Of a stretch of DNA of 64,000 nucleotides, positions 16,769-25,697 are shown one piece after another; position 1 is the first letter of the stretch; the number at the start of each line of letters is the position of its first letter. The position numbers and the translations under genes were made by a program. The stretch comes from Pelagibacteraceae bacterium. Its GTDB lineage: Bacteria > Pseudomonadota > Alphaproteobacteria > HIMB59 > GCA-002718135. The stretch lies in the NCBI GenBank assembly GCA_002717485.1, contig PBDW01000007.1, positions 1 through 64,000 on the forward strand, in the 5' to 3' direction. The notes beneath the pieces are model-generated. The model was not told where the DNA came from. It ran no database searches and was given only the letters and a program-made list of their open reading frames with translations.

Positions 16769-17589
16769 ATAAGCAGTTTGAAATTAATAATAAGGTAGTA
16801 ATAATCACGGGTGGCGCTGGTATGCTGGGTACAAGATACGCCAATCTTGTTTGTGATCTTGGCGGGATACCAATAATTATTGATATCGATAAAGATAAAA
16901 TTAACAAAGTTGTAAAAAAATTGAAGAAAAAAAATATAAATTCTTTTGGATACTCAGCAAATATTCAAAATGAATCAGAAATTATTAAAATAAAGAAGTT
17001 AATTATAAAAAAATACAAAAGAATAGATATATTAATCAATAATGCTGCTTTAACAGCAAAAGGAATGTCAAATAAGGGTTCAGATTTTTTTAAGGCTCTA
17101 GAAGAGTATCCATTAGATCTTTGGGAAAAATTAATTGATGTAAATCTTACCGGTCATTTTATTTGCTCAAAAATTTTTGGAAAAAATATGATTAAAAATA
17201 GAAGTGGTATAATTGTTAATGTTTCCTCTGAAATCGGACTTATAAGTCCAGATAAAAGAATATATAAAGGAATAAAGAATCCTTATTCTAAAGGACCCTT
17301 AAACAATCCGCCACCATATTCAGCGACAAAGGCAGGGCTAATTCAAATGTCAAATTATCTTTCTATTAAGTGGGCAAAGTATAATGTTAGAGTAAATTCA
17401 TTTTGTCCAGGCGGTGTTTTTGATAATCACGATAAAAAATTTGTAAAAAGATATTCTAATTTAGTTCCAATGGGAAGAATGGCTTTTAAGGATGAGTATT
17501 TAGGTCCTATTGCCTTTTTAATTTCCAATGCATCATATGCAATCAACGGCAAAACCCTTGTCGTTGATGGCGGAAAAACATCTTGGTAA
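16765..17589 (+). CDS. Short-chain dehydrogenase/reductase, PtmA-like
   Basis: 274 residues with TGGAGMLG (15-22), NNAAL, the Ser region VNVSSEIG and catalytic Tyr185/Lys189 (YSATK). The GMLG glycine motif, the insertion before the catalytic Tyr (about 160-183) and the CPGGVFDN segment resemble PtmA, the oxidoreductase of flagellin legionaminic-acid clusters. That would fit the NeuB and cytidylyltransferase genes nearby. It overlaps the previous gene by 4 bases and is followed by a degenerate relative. Confidence 0.83.
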   Translation: MNKQFEINNKVVIITGGAGMLGTRYANLVCDLGGIPIIIDIDKDKINKVVKKLKKKNINSFGYSANIQNESEIIKIKKLIIKKYKRIDILINNAALTAKGMSNKGSDFFKALEEYPLDLWEKLIDVNLTGHFICSKIFGKNMIKNRSGIIVNVSSEIGLISPDKRIYKGIKNPYSKGPLNNPPPYSATKAGLIQMSNYLSIKWAKYNVRVNSFCPGGVFDNHDKKFVKRYSNLVPMGRMAFKDEYLGPIAFLISNASYAINGKTLVVDGGKTSW

Positions 17590-17595
17590 ATAATT

Positions 17596-18309
17596 ATGAA
17601 TGAATTATCAAAAAAATTAGATCTAAAAAATAAAGTAATTGTAATATTGAGCAATGAGATCAATCCATCAAAAGTTTACGCAAATGAAATTATTAAATCA
17701 AAAGGTTTTCCAGTAATAATTTATATAAAGAATAATGATAAATTAAAAGTAATAAAGACTATAAAAAATAAAAATTATGAAATACTTTGCATTAGTGAAG
17801 CAAATAAAAATAATTTAAAAAATATAAAAGATAAAATCATAAGAAAACACTCTAAAATTGATGCTCTGATAAATAGAATTTCTATCGTACCAGGACATAA
17901 AATAACAAAAAAAATGAAAATAAATGGCTTTCTCAATGAGCCGGAAAATTACCCAATAGAAATTTGGGAAAAAAATATAAAATTTATTTTAAATAACATT
18001 TTTTTGTCCTGCCAGATATTTGGAAAAATAATGATTTTAAGAAATAAGGGAGTAATATTAAATATATTATCTTCTTCAAATATTAACAAAATTCATAATA
18101 AAAAAGAAATTACATACACACCCCCAATTCAGCATTTTGTAGCTCAATCTAGTATAGTTAATTTTACACGTTACATCGCCACACATTGGTCTGAATTTAA
18201 TATTCGAGCTAACTGCTTATTTGAAAATAAAAAAAATTCAACTGGTGCGATAATATTTATGATCTCTGAAGCCTCTTCCTATATGACAGGATCGACTCTT
18301 GGACAGTAA
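17596..18309 (+). CDS. Degenerate SDR paralogue, probable pseudoenzyme
   Basis: 237 residues, intact frame. It aligns by eye with the preceding protein over the middle and C-terminal half (shared EPENYPIEIWEK-like region, IFGKIM, W.EFNIRANC, ASSYMTGS) but has lost catalytic features. The glycine motif is replaced by LSNEINPS, the catalytic Tyr is His180 and the catalytic Lys is Gln184. The C-terminus is also shortened, ending right after TGSTLGQ. It may be a non-catalytic partner of the neighbour, or a decaying duplicate. The long open frame argues for retained function. Confidence 0.7.
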   Translation: MNELSKKLDLKNKVIVILSNEINPSKVYANEIIKSKGFPVIIYIKNNDKLKVIKTIKNKNYEILCISEANKNNLKNIKDKIIRKHSKIDALINRISIVPGHKITKKMKINGFLNEPENYPIEIWEKNIKFILNNIFLSCQIFGKIMILRNKGVILNILSSSNINKIHNKKEITYTPPIQHFVAQSSIVNFTRYIATHWSEFNIRANCLFENKKNSTGAIIFMISEASSYMTGSTLGQ

Positions 18310-18347
18310 AGTTATTATAAAATACTATTTGCATTAAAAATAATTAA

Positions 18348-19214
18348 ATGAATAAAAATAAAATTGGTATAGTTCAGGGAAGATTGTCTCCAACAATAAA
18401 TAATAAAATTCAAGCTTTCCCTTTTCATACTTGGCAAGATGAATTTACAATTGCAAAAAAAATTGGTTTTTATGGAATAGAATGGGTTATGGATTCAATA
18501 GATTGGGAGTTGAACCCAATATTGTCTGATGAAGGATGTAAAGAAGTTATTAATCTATCTAAAGAGACTGGCATTGAGATTATATCACTTGATCCGCTTT
18601 ATTTAACTGAAAGAGGCTTGTTATCGAATTCTTATTCAATAATTAAAGAGAGGTTGTCAGTTATGAAAAAACTTATCCCGAATTGCAATAGGGTGGGTAT
18701 GAAATACATACTAATGCCAGTATTTATTGGACCAAATCTTGAATTAGTTAAGAGACTCAAATCAAAAGAAAATAGAAAATACGTAATATCTTTTTTAAAA
18801 GAAACCATAAAAATAGCTGAAGATAATAATTTAAAAATTGCTTTAGAAACTGCACTAAACGCTGATGAAATCTTAAATCTCATTGATGAGATGAATACTA
18901 AATCAATTTTGGTGTGTCTTGATACGGGAAATAGTTCATATTTCGACCATAATATATTATCAGATATAAAAAAATTGTCTTCATATATAGTTGAGGTGCA
19001 CATAAAAGATCATAGTAAAAAAAATTCTTTGGGCGAGTACACTACTAAATACAACTCCGTTAACTTAGGTAGTGGAGATGTTGACTTTCCATCAATATTC
19101 AAGGAGTTAGAAAATTCAGAATATAAAGGACCATTCATTCTTCAGATGGCCAGAGGGAAGAATCACTTAAAAGTTGTAGAATCTGCATTAGATTATACAA
19201 AAAAATTTTTATAA
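18348..19214 (+). CDS. TIM-barrel sugar-phosphate isomerase/epimerase
   Basis: 288 residues of the AP-endonuclease-2-like family. Recognisable elements are GRLSP near the N-terminus, EWVMD, IALETAL, LVCLDTGNS, VEVHIKDHS and the terminal LGSGDVDFPSIF, which place Glu, Asp, His and Glu metal ligands at the barrel mouth. It follows the three SDR genes after a 38-base gap and precedes an aminotransferase, so it probably acts on a precursor of an amino sugar or ulosonic acid. The substrate is unknown. Confidence 0.82.
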   Translation: MNKNKIGIVQGRLSPTINNKIQAFPFHTWQDEFTIAKKIGFYGIEWVMDSIDWELNPILSDEGCKEVINLSKETGIEIISLDPLYLTERGLLSNSYSIIKERLSVMKKLIPNCNRVGMKYILMPVFIGPNLELVKRLKSKENRKYVISFLKETIKIAEDNNLKIALETALNADEILNLIDEMNTKSILVCLDTGNSSYFDHNILSDIKKLSSYIVEVHIKDHSKKNSLGEYTTKYNSVNLGSGDVDFPSIFKELENSEYKGPFILQMARGKNHLKVVESALDYTKKFL

Positions 19215-19227
19215 TATTTTTTAAATT

Positions 19228-20514
19228 ATGAAATCAAAAAAAACAATTAAAAATCTAATTAAGCCTATTTTTAATCCTAATGGTAAATTTAATGGAAAAG
19301 AACTTGAATATGTTATGGAGTATCTTAACACTGAAAATTCTAAAACTAATAATAAAACTTGGTCTGAAAAACTTGAGAAGGCATTTTGTAAAAAATTTAA
19401 TATGAAATATGCCATAGGTCATAATTCAGGAACTTCGACATTACATAGTTGTCTTTATGCTGCCGATGTAGGCGCAGGTGATGAGGTAATTATGCCTACC
19501 TATACAGTTATATGCTTAGCTTTTGCGGCCCTTCATCAGAATGCAGTTCCTGTATTTGTCGATTCAGATCTTGATAATTTTAATATGGATCCAGATTTAA
19601 TTGAGGAAAAGATTACAAAAAAAACAAAGGCAATAATAGTTGTTCATATGCATGGAGTACCTGCAAAAATGAATGAAATAATGAAAATTGCAAAAAAATA
19701 TAAATTAATAGTCATTGAAGATTGTGCCCAGAGTTTATTATCAAAATATAAAGGAAGATTAACCGGTACTATTGGACATATGTCTAGCTTTAGTTTTGAA
19801 ACAAAAAAACAAATTACTTCTGGTCAAGGAGGAATAGTTCTGACAAGCAATAAAATATTTGCTGAAAGGATAAGAAAACATGCAGGACTTGGATATAAAA
19901 TTTTAAAAGCCGAAGCCGGAGTTGGATCATTATTGCCTAGGCAATTTCAAAACCCTGATTTTAAAAGACATGATAGCCTTGGTTATAATTATAGAATACC
20001 CGAAATATGTGCTGCCTTAGCATTGGCTCAATTTGAGAGATCAAAAAAATTAACAGATAGAAGAAATATAATTGCATCAATGTATTTAGACGCCTTAAGG
20101 GCATGTGACTGGATCGTTCCTCAAAAATCTCCTACAAACTGTTATAACTCTCATTGGTCTTTTGCGGTTAAATACTATGGAAAAGAAAAGTATAATTTTT
20201 CCTGGCGTAAATTTTATGATCTTTTTAATAAAAATGGAGGAGATAGTTTTTTTGGAGCAGTAAGCCTTCAGCATCTAGAAGATGTTATGTTAAAGAAACC
20301 TTTTCTAGGCAAATATATTCCTAAAAATAATATTTATAAAAATAAGTTTAATTATGGTATCGGAACTTGCCCAGTTGCAGAGAGCATACAGCCATTAATA
20401 ATGGTTTTTAAGTGTGGTTATAGAGATATGAGGATTGCAAGAAAATCATTAAATGCCCTAAAGAAAACAATAAATCAAATTGAAAAACAGTGTAAAAAAA
20501 ATAATGACCATTGA
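19228..20514 (+). CDS. DegT/DnrJ/EryC1/StrS family PLP-dependent aminotransferase
   Basis: 428 residues, at the long end of the family. The PLP lysine is Lys194 in SFSFETKKQITSGQGG, and Asp in VIEDCAQSL binds the cofactor ring. Insertions around residues 215-235 and in the C-terminal third set it apart from the other members in this window. It is followed by an SpsF-like transferase overlapping by 11 bases and then NeuB, an order typical of nonulosonic-acid loci, so a LegC/PseC-type role (4-amino group on a UDP-sugar) is a reasonable guess. Confidence 0.85.
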   Translation: MKSKKTIKNLIKPIFNPNGKFNGKELEYVMEYLNTENSKTNNKTWSEKLEKAFCKKFNMKYAIGHNSGTSTLHSCLYAADVGAGDEVIMPTYTVICLAFAALHQNAVPVFVDSDLDNFNMDPDLIEEKITKKTKAIIVVHMHGVPAKMNEIMKIAKKYKLIVIEDCAQSLLSKYKGRLTGTIGHMSSFSFETKKQITSGQGGIVLTSNKIFAERIRKHAGLGYKILKAEAGVGSLLPRQFQNPDFKRHDSLGYNYRIPEICAALALAQFERSKKLTDRRNIIASMYLDALRACDWIVPQKSPTNCYNSHWSFAVKYYGKEKYNFSWRKFYDLFNKNGGDSFFGAVSLQHLEDVMLKKPFLGKYIPKNNIYKNKFNYGIGTCPVAESIQPLIMVFKCGYRDMRIARKSLNALKKTINQIEKQCKKNNDH

Positions 20515-21232
20515 TAGTCTAATAACAGTAAGATCAACTTCAGGTAGATTATTTGAAAAATGTTTCTTACCTTTTGGCGAATGTAACGTGATAGAGCATG
20601 TAATTAGAAGGGCAAAATATTTCTCTTTTAAACCCCTTTTATGTACTACATTAGACCAGGAAGATGACAGATTAGTTAGAATTGCTGAAAACGAAAAAAT
20701 ACCATTTTATAGAGGTAGCACTGTAGATAAACTAATGAGATGGAAAAATGCTTGTGAAAAATTTGAAATTAATAAATTCCTAACCATTGATGGCGATGAT
20801 CCTTTCTTTGATAAAAGTTTAGGAAAATTAAGTCTCAGTCTTTTGGGAGATAATAATTTCATATCTCACCCTAACAAATTACCATATGAGGGTTGTGTTG
20901 GATATTCAATTTCATACGATCTAATAAAAAAAGCATGCGAACTAAAAAAAAGTAAAGATACCGAAATGATGTGGCATTTTTTAGAGCCTGTGCCATCATT
21001 AAGAAAAAAAGAATTAGAGGTTAACAATTATGACCTAAATATTAGATTAACTTTAGATTACATAGAAGATTATTGGTTAATATTATTTGTTTTAAGGAAT
21101 CTTGGACCTTTTGCAGAAATAGATAAAATAATTAATTTATTTAAAAATAATCCGGATTTACATAAAATGAATTGGTTTAGAAATATTGAATATAAACAAA
21201 ATCATAATCTTAAGGTAAATAATCAATATTAA
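20504..21232 (+). CDS. SpsF/NeuA-like cytidylyltransferase-family protein
   Basis: 242 residues from ATG 20504; a TTG at 20480 would add eight residues. The N-terminus ITVRSTSGRL..KC matches the nucleotide-binding loop of SpsF-type transferases, followed by the DDRLVRIAENEKIPFYRG motif, LTIDGDDPF (metal site) and the NIRLTLDYIEDYWL segment that marks this group. Members are thought to activate or transfer sugars in spore-coat and flagellin glycosylation. It overlaps the aminotransferase by 11 bases and sits 1 base from neuB. Confidence 0.8.
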   Translation: MTIDSLITVRSTSGRLFEKCFLPFGECNVIEHVIRRAKYFSFKPLLCTTLDQEDDRLVRIAENEKIPFYRGSTVDKLMRWKNACEKFEINKFLTIDGDDPFFDKSLGKLSLSLLGDNNFISHPNKLPYEGCVGYSISYDLIKKACELKKSKDTEMMWHFLEPVPSLRKKELEVNNYDLNIRLTLDYIEDYWLILFVLRNLGPFAEIDKIINLFKNNPDLHKMNWFRNIEYKQNHNLKVNNQY

Positions 21233-21233
21233 T

Positions 21234-22295
21234 ATGACAAATTTTTTTAAAATAGGAAAATATTCAATATCAAGAAATTCACCAATTTATATAATTGCAG
21301 AAATTGGCACAAATCACTGCAATGGAAATATGCTTATGATAAAAAAAATGATTAGAGAGGCAAAAAAATCTGGCGCTAATGCTGTGAAATTCCAAACCTT
21401 TATAGCTAAAGAATTAATAGATCCAAACGCCAAACATGCCAAGAGGTTAAATAAAATATTAAAAAACAATTTAAGATGGTACGATTTATTAAAGTCTGAA
21501 GAGCTCTCTTTTAAAAAACATATTCAAATATTGAATTATTGTAAAAAGATAAAAATCGATTTTTTATCAACTCCGTATGATAAAGAAAGTTTAGATTTTT
21601 TATGCAATAAAATGAAAATATCAGCAATTAAAATAGCTTCTGCTGATATAACTAATCATCCATTTCTTATAGAATGTGCAAATAAAATGATACCAATTAT
21701 TTTATCAACTGGAATGAGTAATATGAAAGACGTAGAGGAATCAATAAAATTAATAAAAAAAAGAGGTAACAATAAAATAATTTTAATGCACTGCACAAGT
21801 TCATATCCAACTTCCCTAGACGATTGTAATTTAAGAATTTTAAAAACATTTAAAAAGAAATTTAATGTAATTCTTGGTTATTCTGACCACACATTGTCAC
21901 ACTTAACTCCTATTTTGGCATCTGCCTTGGGGTCTAAAGTTTATGAAAAACATTTTACTTTAAATAAAAACTTACCTGGAGCTGATCATAAAACCTCATT
22001 TAATCCTAAGCAATTTAAAGAAATGATTAATGAAATTCGGAAAAGTGAAATAATCTTAGGCTCAGATAAGAAAAAAGTACTTCAAAGCGAGGTTGATAAT
22101 CAGAAAAAATATAGAAGAAGCTTATATGCAAACAAAAATATTAGAAAGGGACAAAAAATATCTAAAGGAATGCTAATTGCGAAAAGGCCAGCAAAAGGAA
22201 TATCGCCAAAATTCCAGAACGAGATAATAGGCCTAACGGCAAAGTATAATATAGATGTAAATACTTTACTTAATTTCAAAATGCTAAAAAAATAA
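21234..22295 (+). CDS. neuB: N-acetylneuraminate synthase family enzyme (NeuB) with SAF domain
   Basis: 353 residues. The TIM-barrel domain starts with IAEIGTNHCNGN (19-30) and has KFQTF, STPYD, KIASADI and GYSDHT motifs. The C-terminal SAF (antifreeze-like) domain spans about 290-353. The enzyme would condense PEP with an N-acyl-hexosamine to a nonulosonic acid (sialic, legionaminic or pseudaminic type). The neighbouring HAD phosphatase (22297) raises the possibility of a phosphorylated product, as in KDN-9-phosphate routes. A shorter second NeuB homologue lies at 29148. Confidence 0.9.
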   Translation: MTNFFKIGKYSISRNSPIYIIAEIGTNHCNGNMLMIKKMIREAKKSGANAVKFQTFIAKELIDPNAKHAKRLNKILKNNLRWYDLLKSEELSFKKHIQILNYCKKIKIDFLSTPYDKESLDFLCNKMKISAIKIASADITNHPFLIECANKMIPIILSTGMSNMKDVEESIKLIKKRGNNKIILMHCTSSYPTSLDDCNLRILKTFKKKFNVILGYSDHTLSHLTPILASALGSKVYEKHFTLNKNLPGADHKTSFNPKQFKEMINEIRKSEIILGSDKKKVLQSEVDNQKKYRRSLYANKNIRKGQKISKGMLIAKRPAKGISPKFQNEIIGLTAKYNIDVNTLLNFKMLKK

Positions 22296-22296
22296 T

Positions 22297-22833
22297 ATGA
22301 AAAAAAATGCAATATTTATTGATAGGGACGGGGTTATAAATAAATTAATAATTGTTAATAATAAAGAAACATCCCCTAAAAATTTTAATCAATTTTCTCT
22401 TAATAAAAATGCAAAGTTAGCTATAAAAATATTAAAAAAAAATTTTTTAACAATTGTTATAACTAACCAACCAGATATTAGTAGAAAATTAATGTCTAAA
22501 GATGAATTGCATAAAATGCATAATTATATATTAAAGAAACTTTTAGTTGATGATATTTTTGCATGTTTGCATGACGATAATGATAATTGCAATTGTAGAA
22601 AACCACTTCCAGGGATGATACTTAAAGCTGAGGAAAAATGGAATTTAAATCTAAAAAAATCTATAACTGTTGGGGACAGTTGGAGAGATATTAATGCAGG
22701 TAAAAGTGCTGGCACAAAAACATGTTATATTAATAAAAAAAATGAAAGACGCCAAGAAATCAACTTCGACTTTGAGGCGCCAGATATTCTATCTGCCGCA
22801 AAGATAATTGATAAAAATTATATAGAGAGTTAA
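22297..22833 (+). CDS. gmhB: HAD-IIIA phosphatase, D-glycero-D-manno-heptose-1,7-bisphosphate phosphatase-like
   Basis: 178 residues. HAD motif I is FIDRDGVIN (Asp9 and Asp11), motif II ITNQPD, and motif III/IV KPLPGM and GDSWRDI. The CLHDDNDNCNC stretch supplies the cysteines and histidine of the GmhB structural zinc site. GmhB removes the C7 phosphate of heptose bisphosphate. Placement between neuB and neuD also allows a role on an ulosonate phosphate. One base separates it from neuB, and a TTG-start gene follows after 8 bases. Confidence 0.83.
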   Translation: MKKNAIFIDRDGVINKLIIVNNKETSPKNFNQFSLNKNAKLAIKILKKNFLTIVITNQPDISRKLMSKDELHKMHNYILKKLLVDDIFACLHDDNDNCNCRKPLPGMILKAEEKWNLNLKKSITVGDSWRDINAGKSAGTKTCYINKKNERRQEINFDFEAPDILSAAKIIDKNYIES

Positions 22834-22841
22834 TTAGAAAA

Positions 22842-23480
22842 TTGAAAAAAAAGATTTTAATTTTTGGCGCCAGTGGTCAAGCAAAGGTAACTTTCGACAT
22901 TATTAAAAGAAATAATATTTATGATGTTGCAGGTTTTGTGGCTAAAGGTAATAAGCTAAAAACCTTACTAGGTTATCCTGTATATAATTCTGAAGAACAA
23001 ATAAAGAAACTAAATATTAATGACGGAATAGTTGCAATTGGCGATAATAATATAAGATATGAGTTAATAAAAAAAATTTATAAGATTAAAAAGAACTTCA
23101 ATTTTATAAATGCAATACATCCATCAGCTATAATTTCGGATAATGTCAATATTGGCATTGGCATTCAAATAATGGCAGGTGTCATAATAAATTCATCTTC
23201 TTCGATTGGAGATCACTGCATAATAAATACAAATTCAAATATTGACCATGACTGCAAAATAGCCAATTTTTCAAGCATAAATCCAGGTGTTTCAATTGGA
23301 GGTAATGTCACCATAGGAGATTTTACTTTAATAGGTATTGGATCTTCAGTAATTCATAAAATTGTAATTGGTAAAAATTCAGTAATAGGTGCGCACTCTA
23401 ACGTTGTAAAGAATATCCCATCAAAGGTCGTTGCTTATGGGAATCCTTGTGCAATAATAAGAAAAAATATAAATAAATAA
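22842..23480 (+). CDS. neuD: NeuD-type sugar O/N-acyltransferase (left-handed beta helix)
   Basis: 212 residues from a TTG start. Residues 4-12 (ILIFGASGQ) and the first 90 form the small Rossmann-like NeuD/PglD N-terminal domain. From about residue 95 hexapeptide repeats build a left-handed beta helix (INTNSNIDHDC with the catalytic His, then GVSIGGNVTIGD). PglD and NeuD acetylate a 4-amino sugar or sialic acid. Beside an aminotransferase and NeuB, an amino-sugar N-acetyltransferase step is the likely role. Confidence 0.87.
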   Translation: MKKKILIFGASGQAKVTFDIIKRNNIYDVAGFVAKGNKLKTLLGYPVYNSEEQIKKLNINDGIVAIGDNNIRYELIKKIYKIKKNFNFINAIHPSAIISDNVNIGIGIQIMAGVIINSSSSIGDHCIINTNSNIDHDCKIANFSSINPGVSIGGNVTIGDFTLIGIGSSVIHKIVIGKNSVIGAHSNVVKNIPSKVVAYGNPCAIIRKNINK

Positions 23481-23487
23481 GAATATA

Positions 23488-24081
23488 ATGTCTGAAAAAG
23501 ATAAAATAGAAAATTTACTTAATAAATATTTTGATGAAAGCATATTAACTTTTCATACATTAAAAAATAATATTTCGACAATTAAGAGGATGGCATTAGA
23601 AATTCACCAATCTCAAATTAATGGCAGTAAGTTACTGATAGGAGGAAATGGTGGATCTGCAGCTGATGCTCAGCATTTTGCAGGAGAATTGACCTGCACA
23701 TATAAAAAACCAGACAGAAGGCCATATTCTGCAATTTCATTATCTTCAAACGCATCAGCCATTACTGCCTGGGCTAATGACTTTGGTTATGATAGTTACT
23801 TTTCACGACAAGTTGAAGCTTATGGTAAATCTGGAGACATATTGTTTTTAATTTCAACTGGTGGCGGAGAAAAAGATGGATTCTCTTCAAATCTAGTTCA
23901 GGCAGGTGAAAAAGGAATTAATTTAGGGTTAAAACTTTTCTCTCTTGTAGGAAAAACTGGAGGAGAACTTAGTAAAATATCGCACGAACATGTAAAGGTA
24001 GATTCTTTTACCACATCACATATTCAAGAAGCCCATATCACTATTATACATTCTATTTGTGAAATACTCGAATCAATATAA
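23488..24081 (+). CDS. gmhA: Phosphoheptose isomerase (sedoheptulose 7-phosphate isomerase)
   Basis: 197 residues with a SIS fold. The GGNGGSAADAQHFAGEL motif (about 52-68) is diagnostic for GmhA, with His in AQHFA at the active site and a second zinc ligand region in the C-terminal HIQEAH. The enzyme converts sedoheptulose 7-phosphate to D-glycero-D-manno-heptose 7-phosphate, the first step towards ADP- or GDP-heptose. The next gene is a transaldolase-family protein, which handles the same seven-carbon phosphate. Confidence 0.93.
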   Translation: MSEKDKIENLLNKYFDESILTFHTLKNNISTIKRMALEIHQSQINGSKLLIGGNGGSAADAQHFAGELTCTYKKPDRRPYSAISLSSNASAITAWANDFGYDSYFSRQVEAYGKSGDILFLISTGGGEKDGFSSNLVQAGEKGINLGLKLFSLVGKTGGELSKISHEHVKVDSFTTSHIQEAHITIIHSICEILESI

Positions 24082-24105
24082 AGTTATATTTTACATTATA
24101 AAAAA

Positions 24106-24825
24106 ATGAATAACAGTTTTATAAAACTTAATTTACCAATTGATATATACGCAGATGGTCCTGAGCTAGAAGAGATAAAGAATTTTGATAATAATATTAT
24201 TAAAGGATATACATTTAATCCAACACTATTTAGAAAGCTTGAAATTATTGATTATTTATCTTTTTGTAAAAAATTAGTTAATGTGTGCGGAAAACAACCA
24301 ATCTCCCTCGAGGTAATAGCAGATGAAAAAGAAGAAATTATAAGACAAGGGAAGATACTAAGTGAACTTGGCACGTCGGTATTTGTTAAAGTTCCTATAA
24401 CATATACTTCAGGACTATATACCTTAGAGGCTATTGAATCATTGATGCAAAGTGGGGTTAAATTAAACATTACGGCGATTTTTACAATGGAACAGGTAAA
24501 AGAAATCCTTCCGATACTTAAAAATACAAATTCAATAATATCATTATTTGCAGGACGTATTTTTGATATTGGCAAAGACGCTGTTAATGTTGTTGGAGAA
24601 ATATCTAAATTTGTTCATAATGATTCAAATTGCAAAGTTTTATGGGCAAGTCCCCGAATGGTCTACGATGTTCATAATGCAATAAACGCTAAATGTGACA
24701 TCATTACCATGCAAAGTGATTTAATAAAAAAGCTAAGTTTATTAAACAAAACCTCAGAAGAATATTCGTTAGATACAGTAAAAATGTTTTATAACGATGC
24801 TAAGAAATCGGGTTACTCTTTTTAA
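24106..24825 (+). CDS. Transaldolase/fructose-6-phosphate aldolase family protein
   Basis: 239 residues, the short (about 220-residue) class. Key features are IKGYTFNPTLF near the N-terminus (the TTNPS equivalent), the Schiff-base lysine Lys95 in FVKVPIT, and LFAGRIFDIG corresponding to the family's phosphate-contacting VGRI.D segment. It may interconvert sedoheptulose 7-phosphate and hexose phosphate, supplying or draining the heptose route started by the adjacent gmhA. The YADG start of the first strand replaces the usual LDTA/S, so substrate preference may differ. Confidence 0.8.
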   Translation: MNNSFIKLNLPIDIYADGPELEEIKNFDNNIIKGYTFNPTLFRKLEIIDYLSFCKKLVNVCGKQPISLEVIADEKEEIIRQGKILSELGTSVFVKVPITYTSGLYTLEAIESLMQSGVKLNITAIFTMEQVKEILPILKNTNSIISLFAGRIFDIGKDAVNVVGEISKFVHNDSNCKVLWASPRMVYDVHNAINAKCDIITMQSDLIKKLSLLNKTSEEYSLDTVKMFYNDAKKSGYSF

Positions 24826-24842
24826 AGTACTAAGTTATAAAT

Positions 24843-25697
24843 ATGCAAAAGAAAATTCCAAGCTCTAAATTTTATAATATTTTAATTAATCAAGTGCCAA
24901 TAAGTAAAAATAAACATATTTATTTTACAAAACTTTCTTTAACCGGATTAGAAGAGATGCATAATTATTCAATAAACCCCAAACTATATGAATTCTTAGG
25001 CTATAAACCTTTTAAAAATATTAACACAACTAAAAAATATTTAAAAAAATTAATAAATAATCAGAAAAAAAACTCTAATAATGAAATTAAAGATATGGGA
25101 TGGTTTATAAGAAGAAAAACTGATAATCGATTAATTGGAACAGCAAGGCTTACGAATATAAAATATTCTGTTGGGCATGCAGAATGGGGCTGGGGCATTG
25201 ACCCAGATTTGTGGGGTAGCGGCTATATTCTTGATATTATGGAAGCATTAAAAGAGTATGTTTTTATAAAATTAACTTTAAATAGACTTTGGGGTCAAAC
25301 CTGGAAAAAGAATAAACGAACTATTGCTTCTATCAAGTTAGCCGGTATGGAAATGGAAGGTGTTCATAAGGATGGAGATAAAGATGCTAATGGAAAGTAT
25401 CAAGATACAGTGTCCTATGGAATAGTTGCTAAGAAATATTTTGAAGATATTAAAAAGATACATAAAAAGAAAAAATTATTAAGTCAAAATGAAATAAAAA
25501 AAATTATTCGTAAAACCTTGGGTTTACAAATAAATTCAAAAATTAATAGTATGGAGTCAACAAGGAACTGGGATTCACTTTCTCATATCAATGTTATATT
25601 GGCAATTGAAAAAAAGATAAAATATAAGTTTAATGCAATTGAAATAGCCCAATCCAATTCTGTAGAAAATATTTATAATATTATTAATAAAAAATAA
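24843..25697 (+). CDS. Fusion of GNAT acyltransferase and acyl carrier protein
   Basis: 284 residues in two domains. Residues about 25-200 are a RimJ/RimL-like GNAT N-acyltransferase (GWFIRRK, GTARLTN, EWGWGIDPDLWGSGY, then KNKRTIASIKLAGM). Residues about 215-284 are a carrier protein with the phosphopantetheine-attachment motif WDSLSH (Ser245). The next gene, overlapping by one base (TAATG), encodes a stand-alone adenylation enzyme. The simplest reading is that an amino acid is activated, loaded on the carrier and passed by the attached GNAT to an amino sugar. That pathway is inferred; I know of no named family with this fusion. Confidence 0.8.
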   Translation: MQKKIPSSKFYNILINQVPISKNKHIYFTKLSLTGLEEMHNYSINPKLYEFLGYKPFKNINTTKKYLKKLINNQKKNSNNEIKDMGWFIRRKTDNRLIGTARLTNIKYSVGHAEWGWGIDPDLWGSGYILDIMEALKEYVFIKLTLNRLWGQTWKKNKRTIASIKLAGMEMEGVHKDGDKDANGKYQDTVSYGIVAKKYFEDIKKIHKKKKLLSQNEIKKIIRKTLGLQINSKINSMESTRNWDSLSHINVILAIEKKIKYKFNAIEIAQSNSVENIYNIINKK

